Of a stretch of DNA of 64,000 bases, positions 45,197-52,589 are shown one piece after another. Numbering within the stretch: position 1 is the stretch's first letter; each line of letters opens with the position of its first letter. This DNA comes from Actinomycetospora succinea. Lineage in GTDB: Bacteria; Actinomycetota; Actinomycetes; Mycobacteriales; Pseudonocardiaceae. The notes below the pieces were generated by a model. It saw only the letters and a program-made list of their open reading frames with translations, did not search any database and was not told the origin of the DNA. The stretch covers positions 248,001 to 312,000 of the forward strand of contig NZ_SNYO01000001.1 of NCBI RefSeq assembly GCF_004363095.1. The letters run 5' to 3'. A program made the position numbers and the translations under genes.

Positions 45197-45344
45197 TCGG
45201 CTGCGACGAGCGACGATTACAGCACGACGAACCGTCCACCCGTCCGTGACCCCACGACGAACGGCAGCAGGTGGACTCGATTCAGAAGCCCGTCGACCGC
45301 CCGTCGGGCTTCACGCGGACTTCACGCGGGTTCGTTCAGGGGCC

Positions 45345-46265
45345 TCAGACGACGACCCGCAGCGCTTCCGGGACGGCGACGAACTCGACGTCGCTGCGCT
45401 GTCCGAGGTGGTCGCCGTCGACCTGGAGGTTGACCGGCACCTCGCTGGTGATCCGCAGCGCGGGGGCGTCGTCACGCTGCACGACGGACTTCAGGCCGGC
45501 CGCCCCGTCGCGGCTGAGGACCTGGTTGATGAGGCGCAGCACCGTCGGCAGGCCCACGGACTTGAGGGCGAAGAGGCCGAGGCCGGTGTCGAACGAGCAG
45601 CCGGGGTTGGTGCGCACCGGGCGGGGCCCCAGGTAGGTCCACGGGTCGGTGTTGGACACGATCGCCAGCCGGACGCCGGGCACCGGCTCCTCGCCCGCGA
45701 TCTCGACGGTGAGGTCGGGCGGGTCGAGGCGGGTGCGCGTCCAGCGGCGGATCGAGGTGGCGACGTAGCGGGTCGGGGTCGCGTCGTGACCCCGGCCGCG
45801 GGCGCGCTCCATGGAGGCGATGACGTCGGCGTCCCACCCGAGCCCGGCGTTGAAGCTGAACCACCGCTCGTCGGCGCGCCCGAGGCCCACCGTGCGCGAG
45901 CGGCCCTCCGCGAGGGCCGTCAGCAGCGTGTGGGTGGCCTCCAGCGGCTCGCGGGGCAGCCCCAGGGCGCGCGCGAAGACGTTGGCCGACCCGCCCGGCA
46001 CCACGCCCAGCGCCGGGACGCCCTCGCCGGGGCCGTCGGCGAGCAGGCCGTTGAGCGCCTCGTTCACGGTGCCGTCGCCGCCGAGGACGATGACGAGGTC
46101 GACGGCCTCGGACCGCGCGCGGGCGGCGAGCTCGGCCGCGTGGCCCCGGTACCGGGTGGCGACGACGTCGAGCTTGATCTCGCTGGCGAGCGCGTGCGCG
46201 ATGACGTCCTGACCGGCCGCCGTCGTCGTGGTGGCCGAGGGATTGGCCACGAGCAGCGCACGCAC
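45345..46265 (-). CDS. Diacylglycerol kinase family lipid kinase
   Basis: A 306-residue DagK/YegS-type lipid kinase (counterpart of Rv3218). The nucleotide motif LVIVLGGDGTVNEALNGLLA (GGDGT at 62-66) is preceded by the ALLVANPSATTTTAAGQDV start and followed by LGVVPGGSANVFARALGLP and FSFNAGLGWDADVIA. It would phosphorylate diacylglycerol or a related lipid at the membrane. GTG 46265 is preferred since TACGGT ends seven bases upstream (leaderless arrangement) and the protein then begins MRALLVANPSAT like homologues; GTG 46274 overlaps that hexamer. Confidence 0.9.
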   Translation of the reverse strand: MRALLVANPSATTTTAAGQDVIAHALASEIKLDVVATRYRGHAAELAARARSEAVDLVIVLGGDGTVNEALNGLLADGPGEGVPALGVVPGGSANVFARALGLPREPLEATHTLLTALAEGRSRTVGLGRADERWFSFNAGLGWDADVIASMERARGRGHDATPTRYVATSIRRWTRTRLDPPDLTVEIAGEEPVPGVRLAIVSNTDPWTYLGPRPVRTNPGCSFDTGLGLFALKSVGLPTVLRLINQVLSRDGAAGLKSVVQRDDAPALRITSEVPVNLQVDGDHLGQRSDVEFVAVPEALRVVV

Positions 46266-46354
46266 GTCGCTCACCGTAGACGCCGTGCCCAGTCCGATCG
46301 GGGGGTGTGGTCCCGGGATGTCGCCCATCTCTCGGCGCTCCCTACGCTGAGCGT

Positions 46355-46705
46355 GTGACCGCCCCGCCCCGCCCCGTCCGCCTCGCGGCCGTCGGCGTGC
46401 TCGTCGAGGGCGTCGTGGGGGTCGTCGTGGCGGTGCTGATGGCCACCGAGGGCGTGGGGTTCGCCGTGTGGGGGTTCGTCCTGCTCCTGGCCCTCGGGCT
46501 CGGCGTCGTGGGTGTCGTCCTGCTGCGCGGTGAGCGGGGCGCCCGCGGGCCTGCGCTCGTCGCCCAGCTCCTCACCCTCGGGTGCGCGTTCTACGCCGCC
46601 GTGCCCTCGCAGCGCCCGGAATGGGGCTTCCCGGTCATCATCGCGGCCGCCGCCGTGCTCTACGGCCTCCTCTGCGCGCCCGCGCGCGCGTGGGCGGAGC
46701 AGTAG
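46355..46705 (+). CDS. Small integral membrane protein (Rv3217c-like position)
   Basis: A 116-residue protein with four hydrophobic segments: about 8-27 (LAAVGVLVEGVVGVVVAVLM), 32-52 (VGFAVWGFVLLLALGLGVVG), 66-82 and 91-107 (FPVIIAAAAVLYGLLCAPAR). No soluble domain or catalytic motif. The gene neighbourhood (next to the DagK-type gene) corresponds to Rv3217c, a conserved integral membrane protein of unknown function. TACGCT ends six bases before the GTG at 46355 and there is no ribosome site, so the message is probably leaderless. It is divergent from dagK. Confidence 0.8.
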   Translation: MTAPPRPVRLAAVGVLVEGVVGVVVAVLMATEGVGFAVWGFVLLLALGLGVVGVVLLRGERGARGPALVAQLLTLGCAFYAAVPSQRPEWGFPVIIAAAAVLYGLLCAPARAWAEQ

Positions 46706-46722
46706 GTTCGACAGGCGTGGCC

Positions 46723-47280
46723 ATGAACGTGATGCACCGCCGGCTGTGCCGCTCCGACCGCTGGGCCGAGCGGATGCACGGCCAGGTCCTGCCGTGGGCG
46801 CTCGAGGGCCTCGACCTCGGCGGTGACGTCCTCGAGATCGGGCCGGGCTACGGCGTGACGACGCGGTGGCTGGTCGAGCGGACGGGCCCGCTGACCGCCG
46901 TGGAGGTCGACCCCCGGTTGGCCACCGACCTGGACCGCCAGATGGCGGGGCGCGTCGACGTCCACACGGGGGACGGGGCGCGGCTGCCGTTCCGCGACGC
47001 GAGCTTCGACGTCGTCGTCTGCTTCACCGTGCTCCACCACGTGCCCTCGGTCGCCCAGCAGGACCGGGTGTTCGCCGAGGCGGCGCGCGTGCTGCGCCCG
47101 GGCGGGGTGTTCGCCGGGTCGGACAGCGTCCGGAGCCTGCGGTTCCGGCTGCTGCACGTCGGCGACACGATGGTGGTCGTCGACCCGGCGACGATGCCCG
47201 ACCGGCTGCGCGACGCCGGCTTCTCCGAGGCGTCCGCCGACGCCGGCGAGCGGTCGTTCCGGTTCCGCGCCGGGCGCTGA
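46723..47280 (+). CDS. Class I SAM-dependent methyltransferase
   Basis: A 185-residue Rossmann methyltransferase. Motif I is VLEIGPGYGVTTRWLVER, followed by the acidic end of beta-2 (VEVDPRL), DVHTGDGARLPFRDASFDVV and the post-motif loop EAARVLRPGGVFAGSDSV. The N-terminus (MNVMHRRLCRSDRWAERMHG) is common among small phospholipid/ubiquinone-type methyltransferase relatives. The substrate is unknown. ATG 46723 or GTG 46717 may be the start; TAGGTT lies eight bases ahead of the GTG. It starts 17 bases after the membrane protein stop. Confidence 0.85.
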   Translation: MNVMHRRLCRSDRWAERMHGQVLPWALEGLDLGGDVLEIGPGYGVTTRWLVERTGPLTAVEVDPRLATDLDRQMAGRVDVHTGDGARLPFRDASFDVVVCFTVLHHVPSVAQQDRVFAEAARVLRPGGVFAGSDSVRSLRFRLLHVGDTMVVVDPATMPDRLRDAGFSEASADAGERSFRFRAGR

Positions 47281-47289
47281 CCCGCGTCC

Positions 47290-47928
47290 CTAGTGCCGGT
47301 CCGCCGGCGGCGGCGGGGGCTCGACGAGCCCACCGGGGGCGTTGAGCAGGTCGATGCGCGGCACCCCGCGCTCGTGGCCCAGCACCGTCACCGACGCCGC
47401 GTCGAACGCGAACCCGACCCCGGCCGCCGGCCCGAGGCCCAGGTAGCGGGCGATGAGCACCCGCCCGGCGTGCCCGTGGCCCACGAGCACGACGTCGCGG
47501 GCGGCGAGCTCCTGCTCGGCGTCGGCGAGGACGTGGTCGAGGCGCGCGGCCACCTCGTCGCCGGTCTCGCCGCCCGGGCTGGGGTGGCTCCACACCGTCC
47601 AGCCGGGCACCTCCTCGCGGATCTCGGGGGTCGTGCGGCCCTCGTAGGCGCCGTAGTCCCACTCGACGAGGTCCTCGCGCACGGCCGACGGCTCGAGGCC
47701 CGCCAGACGGGCGGTGTCCTCCGCGCGGCGGCGGGGGCTGGTCCACACCGCGGGGGGTGGGACGTCGGCGCCGCGCAGCGTCTCGAGCAGGCGCCCGGCG
47801 GTCCGCGCCGCCTCCTGGCCCTTCTCGGTCAGCGGGAGGTCGGTGCGGCTGGTGTGCCGCCCGTCGCGGGACCACTCGGTCTCGCCGTGCCGCAGGACGT
47901 AGATGCGTCCGATCGGGGTCGCGCTCAC
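47290..47928 (-). CDS. Histidine phosphatase family protein (phosphoglycerate mutase-like)
   Basis: A 212-residue phosphatase/mutase with the phosphohistidine motif YVLRHGETEWS (His14), the second arginine in SPRRRAEDTARLAG, Glu in DLVEWDYGAYEGR and the second histidine in VVLVGHGHAGR. The closest known relative in position and motif is Rv3214 (gpm2), which is annotated as a mutase but acts as an acid phosphatase, so phosphatase activity is more likely here. Start GTG 47928. It converges on the methyltransferase gene with 9 bases between stops. Confidence 0.88.
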   Translation of the reverse strand: MSATPIGRIYVLRHGETEWSRDGRHTSRTDLPLTEKGQEAARTAGRLLETLRGADVPPPAVWTSPRRRAEDTARLAGLEPSAVREDLVEWDYGAYEGRTTPEIREEVPGWTVWSHPSPGGETGDEVAARLDHVLADAEQELAARDVVLVGHGHAGRVLIARYLGLGPAAGVGFAFDAASVTVLGHERGVPRIDLLNAPGGLVEPPPPPADRH

Positions 47929-47967
47929 GAGGGCGTTCCTACCCGGTCGGGGGCCCGTTCACAGCGA

Positions 47968-48000
47968 CGCGCCCGCCCCCGGGTGTCGGGGACGGGCGCG
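47968..48000 (-). terminator. Terminator hairpin after sodN
   Basis: A 14-pair stem with one mismatch (CGCGCCCG-C-CCCCG against CGGGG-A-CGGGCGCG) and a five-base loop, 25 bases after the sodN stop. Confidence 0.65.
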
Positions 48001-48025
48001 CCGGGCGTGTCTCGTGCGGGCGGTC

Positions 48026-48439
48026 TCAGCCCTTCTTGGTCTCCCAGAAGATGTCCGAGATCTCGGCGATGTAGTCGAGGACCTGCTGACCGGTCTGCGG
48101 GTCCATCGACGACTTGGCGCCGTCGGCGCCGCCGCCCGCGGCCTTGGTGGCCTTGTTGAACAGCTCGTGGAGCTGCGGGTACTTCTCGAAGTGCGGCGGC
48201 TTGAAGTAGTCCGTCCACAGCACCCAGAGGTGGTGCTTGACGAGGTCCGCGCGCTCCTCCTTGATCTGGATGGCGCGGGTCCGGAAGGCCGGGTCCTCGT
48301 TGGACTGGTACTTCTCCTGGATCGCCTTGACCGACTCGGCCTCGATCCGGGCCTGAGCCGGGTCGTAGACGCCGCAGGGGAGGTCGCAGTGCGCGGTGGC
48401 CTCCAGACGCGGGTGAAGGACGCTGGAGAGCAGTCCCAT
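48026..48439 (-). CDS. sodN: Nickel superoxide dismutase
   Basis: Cytoplasmic Ni-SOD precursor, 137 residues. A 16-residue leader (MGLLSSVLHPRLEATA) precedes the mature N-terminus HCDLPCGVY, whose His17, Cys18 and Cys22 (mature 1, 2 and 6) form the nickel hook. The rest (ARIEAESVKAIQEKYQ, EERADLVKHHLWVLWTDYFK) is the four-helix bundle. The mature size of 121 fits the family. ATG 48439 has GGGAGG upstream. The divergent neighbour encodes the SodX protease that must remove the leader. In Streptomyces Ni-SOD genes are repressed or induced by nickel through Nur; a dyad between the genes is the best operator candidate here. Confidence 0.97.
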   Translation of the reverse strand: MGLLSSVLHPRLEATAHCDLPCGVYDPAQARIEAESVKAIQEKYQSNEDPAFRTRAIQIKEERADLVKHHLWVLWTDYFKPPHFEKYPQLHELFNKATKAAGGGADGAKSSMDPQTGQQVLDYIAEISDIFWETKKG

Positions 48440-48472
48440 CTCGCCTCCCTCTTCCTGGTGAGGAATGGTGAT

Positions 48473-48492
48473 CGTTCCGACGTCAGAGAACG
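48473..48492. promoter_or_regulatory. Dyad in the sodN-sodX divergent region
   Basis: CGTTC-N10-GAACG (CGTTCCGACGTCAGAGAACG) lies 34 bases from the sodN start and 40 from sodX. It does not resemble the Streptomyces Nur box; a different or diverged regulator is implied if functional. Confidence 0.35.
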
Positions 48493-48531
48493 TACCCCTG
48501 ACCCCGTCCGCCGACACGTGGAGCGCCGCCG

Positions 48532-48873
48532 GTGAGGAGCCCTCGTGAGCGGCTGATCACGCTGTTCGGGCGCCGTCCACGCCGTGTCCTCGTGCGCGGC
48601 GGCTCCATGGCTCCGACGCTGCGTGACGGCGACGTCGTCCTCGCGCTCCCGGGCGCGACCGTCCGTCCCGGCGAGCTCGCCCTCGTCCGGTGGGCGTCGC
48701 GGCCCGCGCAGCTCTCGGTGAAGCGCGCCGCGCTCGCCTTCGACGACGGCTGGTTCGCGGTCGGCGACGCCCCGGAGGCCTCGACCGACTCCCGCACCCT
48801 CGGTCCCGCGGAGGCGCTCGGACCCGTGCGCTGGCGACTCTGGCCCCGGCCGGGACGCCTGCACGCGCGGTAG
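48532..48873 (+). CDS. sodX: Ni-SOD maturation signal-peptidase SodX
   Basis: A 113-residue S26-type serine protease that cuts the SodN leader. The nucleophile Ser25 is in VRGGSMAPTLRDGDVVLA and the general base Lys64 in LSVKRAALAF, the signal peptidase I dyad; GWFAVGDAPEASTDSRTLG is the third conserved box. It lacks a membrane anchor, as expected for the cytoplasmic SodX. GTG 48532 is the only workable start. It is divergent from sodN and its end is 6 bases from the convergent HNH gene stop. Confidence 0.93.
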   Translation: MRSPRERLITLFGRRPRRVLVRGGSMAPTLRDGDVVLALPGATVRPGELALVRWASRPAQLSVKRAALAFDDGWFAVGDAPEASTDSRTLGPAEALGPVRWRLWPRPGRLHAR

Positions 48874-48879
48874 TCCTCC

Positions 48880-50559
48880 TCACACGGCCGGCCGCTTCCA
48901 CGGGTCGCCGGGTGGCGGTTGCGCCTCGCGGCGTCGCCAGGAGTCGAGGTCGCGGGGCCAGCCGGGGTCGGGGGTGTCGGGTTCGGTGTCGCGTTCCCAC
49001 CACGGTGGGTCGAGCTCGGGTGAGCGCACCGACCAGCGGTGCCCGGACGGGGAGGTCCAGGTGATCACGGGCGCGGCGCCGCCGTCGGGGTCGGGGCTCA
49101 GGGCGGCGGACCATCCGCCGTGGGTCTTGATGCGGTGGTGTCGTCGGCAGGCGGGTTTGAGCTTGTCGGCGCGGGTGGGTCCGGCGCCGCCGCCGGGGCG
49201 GTGGTGCTCGTAGCGCGCGACGTGGTCGAGGTCGCAGCGTGACGCGGGCACCCGACATCCCGGGGCGGCGCAGGTCATGTCCCGCGCGCGCACGAAGTCC
49301 TGCATCGAGGCGGGTGGTCGGTAGCGGCGGGCGTCGAGGTGGGACGCGGTGCCGGTGACCGGGTCGGTGAGCAGTCGCCGCCACCACGCGTCGGGGTTGC
49401 TGGCGAGGCGGCGGGCCATGGCGGCGGGGATCGGGCCGTGGCCCTCGAGTTCACCGGGGCGATCGGAGAACCCGGCGAGCACGTCCCACCCGATCGTCAC
49501 CCGCACCTCGGTGCGCACCGGCGACCGCGTGCCACGCCGCACGCCGCGCACCGGGTCACGCGCGTCGCCCGAGTCGCTGCCGTCGGGCAGCGTCTCGTCG
49601 CCGGTCGGGTCATCGCCGGTCGCGCCGTCACCACCGGCGGCGTCGTCGCCGGTTGCCTTGTCCACGCCCGCGTCGTCCCCGGTTGCGGTGTCCTCGGCCG
49701 TGGCTGCGGGGTCGTCCGGGCAGCAGTCGGGGTCGCAGGGGACGCCGTGGGCGGCGGCGCCGTCGAGGATCAGGTCGCGGGTGGTGTCGCCACGTTTCTG
49801 GACCATGTCGCGCGGGGCGTCGGGGTCATCGCCGGCCCGTCGGGCGACGGCGTCGATCACGGAGTACACGCCGCGGGCCTGGTCGGCGGGCAGGCGCAGC
49901 TGCAGTACCCCGGTGGCGCCGTGGTCGTCCGACCAGTACCGCAGGCCGCGCTTCCTCATCGCCTGCTCGGGGCGTCGGCGGATCATGTCCGGCGCCAGGC
50001 GGGTGATGATCCGCCGCACCACATCACGCAGCTGGGTGGGCGTGCGATCCCGCGGGGTCCGCGACCACAGCTCGGCGTCGACCAGCCGCGCGGTCTGCGG
50101 GTCGCAGCTCTCGACCTGCTCGAGCACCACCCGCGCATGACCCAGCGAGATCCGCCCTTCTTCGAGCGCGGCGAGGGTGTGTGGCAGCCGGTCGAGCAGC
50201 ATCTCGGCCTGGAACACCCGGATCTCACCGGTGCGCGGCGCCACCCGCCCCAGCGCGGCGACCTCCATCGCCACCGACTCCGCCACCAGCTCCGCGCGCC
50301 CGGCCCCCCGCGCGGTCGCCTGGCGGGCCTGCAGGTACTCGGCGGTCTCGCGGTAGAGCCGACCGGCCGCCCAGTTCGCCAGCGCCTCGTACCCGGCGAG
50401 GCGCTCCGCGGCGTCGTAACCCTCGTCGACGGCGAGGTCCACCGGCTCCGAGGCCTCCAGCGCGGCCGCGAGCTCCGGGCCCGGCGTCCACTGCGACCAG
50501 CACGGCGACGCGGACGGACGTGGTTCCTCGACCACCGCCGTCCACCCGCTGTCGAACAC
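48880..50559 (-). CDS. DUF222 / HNH endonuclease domain protein (13E12-type), second copy
   Basis: A 559-residue member of the DUF222-HNH family. The N-terminal DUF222 part (YDAAERLAGYEALANWAAGR, ISLGHARVVLEQVE, PADQARGVYSVIDAVARRAG) is followed by a Asp/Gly/Thr-rich repetitive stretch (units like ATGDDA, about residues 275-330) and the HNH domain: CAAPGCRVPASRCDLDHVAR, KLKPACRRHHRIKTHGGW. It differs in sequence from the copy at 26616 but has the same start arrangement: the GTG start (50559) lies inside a perfect LexA box, with TAGAGT seven bases upstream. DNA-damage induction is therefore expected; target and effect are unknown. Confidence 0.9.
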   Translation of the reverse strand: MFDSGWTAVVEEPRPSASPCWSQWTPGPELAAALEASEPVDLAVDEGYDAAERLAGYEALANWAAGRLYRETAEYLQARQATARGAGRAELVAESVAMEVAALGRVAPRTGEIRVFQAEMLLDRLPHTLAALEEGRISLGHARVVLEQVESCDPQTARLVDAELWSRTPRDRTPTQLRDVVRRIITRLAPDMIRRRPEQAMRKRGLRYWSDDHGATGVLQLRLPADQARGVYSVIDAVARRAGDDPDAPRDMVQKRGDTTRDLILDGAAAHGVPCDPDCCPDDPAATAEDTATGDDAGVDKATGDDAAGGDGATGDDPTGDETLPDGSDSGDARDPVRGVRRGTRSPVRTEVRVTIGWDVLAGFSDRPGELEGHGPIPAAMARRLASNPDAWWRRLLTDPVTGTASHLDARRYRPPASMQDFVRARDMTCAAPGCRVPASRCDLDHVARYEHHRPGGGAGPTRADKLKPACRRHHRIKTHGGWSAALSPDPDGGAAPVITWTSPSGHRWSVRSPELDPPWWERDTEPDTPDPGWPRDLDSWRRREAQPPPGDPWKRPAV

Positions 50560-50567
50560 GTGTTCGA
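50552..50567. promoter_or_regulatory. LexA SOS box overlapping the start codon of the second HNH gene
   Basis: TCGAACACGTGTTCGA, a perfect 16-bp palindrome matching TCGAAC-N4-GTTCGA. The GTG start (minus strand, 50559) is inside it, and TAGAGT (minus strand, 50572-50567) is the -10 candidate ending seven bases before the start, identical in geometry to the box at 26608. Confidence 0.92.
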
Positions 50568-50855
50568 CTCTACCGCCTCCACACGGGAGAAGTAAGGGGA
50601 AAAGCCGTGGAATGACGAGCGGTTCGCGGCGCGCCGGGTGACCCCGGACGCAGACACGACCCCCGCCGACGCGCGAGTATTCGCCCCGACCGGGCGAGTG
50701 AGCACCAGCCCGGGCCGCGCGCCCACCCGCGCCGACGGCCCGCCCGGCGCCCGCCGACCGCGGGCGCCGTCCTTCCGCTCCCGCCCGGGTACCCCGACCT
50801 CGGCAGCCGACCTCCGGGACCGCCGCCGCCCCCCACCCGCCCGCTTGGAGCCACC

Positions 50856-52103
50856 GTGAGCGAAGACGCCACCACGAACCAGCCCTCCCTCGACGGCCGC
50901 GACATCACCGACGAGGAGGTGTTCGAGTCCCACGAGGGCGGCAAGCTCTCGGTGACGCCGACCGTCGGGCTCTCCGGCCGTCGCGACCTCTCCATCGCCT
51001 ACACGCCCGGGGTGGCGAAGGTCTGCCGCGCGATCGCCGACGACAAGGCGCTCACCGCCCGCTACACGTGGACCCACCGTCTGGTGGCCGTGGTCTCCGA
51101 CGGCACCGCGGTGCTCGGGCTCGGCGACATCGGCCCGCGCGCCTCGCTGCCCGTGATGGAGGGCAAGTCGGCGCTGTTCAAGGCGTTCGCCGACCTCGAC
51201 TCGATCCCGCTGGTCCTCGAGACCACCGACGTCGACGAGATCGTCGAGACGCTCGTGCACCTGCGCCCGAGCTTCGGCGCGGTCAACCTCGAGGACATCG
51301 CGGCCCCGCGCTGCTTCGAGATCGAGCGCCGGCTGATCGAGGCGCTCGACTGCCCGGTCATGCACGACGACCAGCACGGCACCGCGATCGTGGTGCTCGC
51401 GGCGCTGCGCAACGCCGCCCGTGTGCTGGGCCGCGACCTCGCCGCGCTCAAGGTCGTCGTCAGCGGCGCGGGGGCGTCCGGGGTGGCCTGCGCGAAGATC
51501 CTGCTCTCGGCGGGGGCGAGCGACGTCGTCGTGCTCGACTCCCGCGGCGTCATCCACGCGGGCCGCGAGGGCATGAACGTCGAGAAGATGGCGCTGGCCG
51601 AGGAGACCAACCCGCGGGGCGTGCGCGGGGACCTCGCCGCCGCGGTGGAGGGCGCCGACGTGTTCCTCGGCCTCTCGGGCTCGACCATCCCCGAGTCGGT
51701 CATCGCCTCGATGGCCGAGGGCGGCATCGTGTTCGCGCTGTCCAATCCCGACCCGGAGATCGACCCCGAGGTCGCGCGCAAGCACGCGGCGGTCGTCGCC
51801 ACCGGGCGCAGCGACTACCCGAACCAGATCAACAACGTGCTCGCCTTCCCGGGTGTCTTCGCGGGCGCGCTCGACGCCGCGGCCCGGCGGATCACCGAGG
51901 CGATGAAGCTGGCCGCCGCCGAGGCGATCGCCGACATCGCCGCCGGCGACGAGGAGTTCGGGGTCGACCACATCGTCCCCAGCGCCCTCGACGACCGCGT
52001 GGCGCCGGCGGTGGCGGCCGCCGTCGCCCGCGCGGCCGCGGAGGAGGGCGTCGTGCGGCGCCACGTGGCGGAGGTCGCGGCGGAGGGGCACGGGCACCAG
52101 TGA
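50856..52103 (+). CDS. NAD(P)-dependent malic enzyme
   Basis: Oxidative decarboxylation of malate to pyruvate, 415 residues (short bacterial form without the phosphotransacetylase tail). Motifs: ISIAYTPGVAKV-type region (LSIAYTPGVAKVCRAI), VLGLGDIGPRASLPVMEGKS, the metal/substrate helix NLEDIAAPRCFEIERRL, MHDDQHGTAIVVLAAL and the cofactor loop VVSGAGASGVACAKILL; SNPDPEI and NQINNVLAFPGVFAGAL follow. NAD versus NADP preference is not decidable here. GTG 50856 has GGAG seven bases upstream. The 296-base spacer from the HNH gene holds no further gene. Confidence 0.94.
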   Translation: MSEDATTNQPSLDGRDITDEEVFESHEGGKLSVTPTVGLSGRRDLSIAYTPGVAKVCRAIADDKALTARYTWTHRLVAVVSDGTAVLGLGDIGPRASLPVMEGKSALFKAFADLDSIPLVLETTDVDEIVETLVHLRPSFGAVNLEDIAAPRCFEIERRLIEALDCPVMHDDQHGTAIVVLAALRNAARVLGRDLAALKVVVSGAGASGVACAKILLSAGASDVVVLDSRGVIHAGREGMNVEKMALAEETNPRGVRGDLAAAVEGADVFLGLSGSTIPESVIASMAEGGIVFALSNPDPEIDPEVARKHAAVVATGRSDYPNQINNVLAFPGVFAGALDAAARRITEAMKLAAAEAIADIAAGDEEFGVDHIVPSALDDRVAPAVAAAVARAAAEEGVVRRHVAEVAAEGHGHQ

Positions 52104-52110
52104 GGCCGTC

Positions 52111-52167
52111 ACCCGGTGGCGCGCGATCCGGTTGTCCACGACGGTGTAGGACGTCGCGCCATCGGGT
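52111..52167 (+). terminator. Long-loop hairpin after the malic enzyme gene
   Basis: ACCCGGTGGCGCG (52111-52123) pairs with CGCGCCATCGGGT (52155-52167): 13 pairs including one G-U, loop of 31 bases. It begins seven bases after the stop. The rest of the 486-base spacer to 52590 shows no gene or clear signal. Confidence 0.5.
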
Positions 52168-52589
52168 ACCGGGCAGCTCCCGCTCCCGGCGTGTCGGTGT
52201 CGCTCACCCGGCGGATCACCCGTCATCCTTCCGGAGGTTGCGGAACGTTCGCGGCGTGATCGGGACCGTTCGTGGCACCCCGGGAGCACCGTCGGTAGGC
52301 CGCTGAGCCGCAGGTGGGTGACCTGGTGGTCCATCGGCCGAGTGGTTCTGGGCCGTCTGCCGCTCGTCGTGGACTCCGTCCGCTTCGGCGCGACGACCGG
52401 TCGGTGACCTCAAGGTCGATCGTCCGTGTCGTGCAGCAGAACGCGTCGGAACTCGCGGTCGCCGCGCGAGGTCCCTCCACGGGGTGATCTACCCGGACCC
52501 GGACCGGGTCTCCTTCGTTGCTGAGACAGACGCGGAGACACCGTTCCATCCGGGGCGGCGGGGGACCCGCGTGCGAGGGGAGCGCAGAC

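Noticed and set aside
45174-45201. GGAAT-N19-GTT resembling a SigR promoter
   Set aside because: It points into the 3' end of the oppositely oriented dagK with no gene downstream, and the spacer is one base longer than the strict consensus. Treated as chance.
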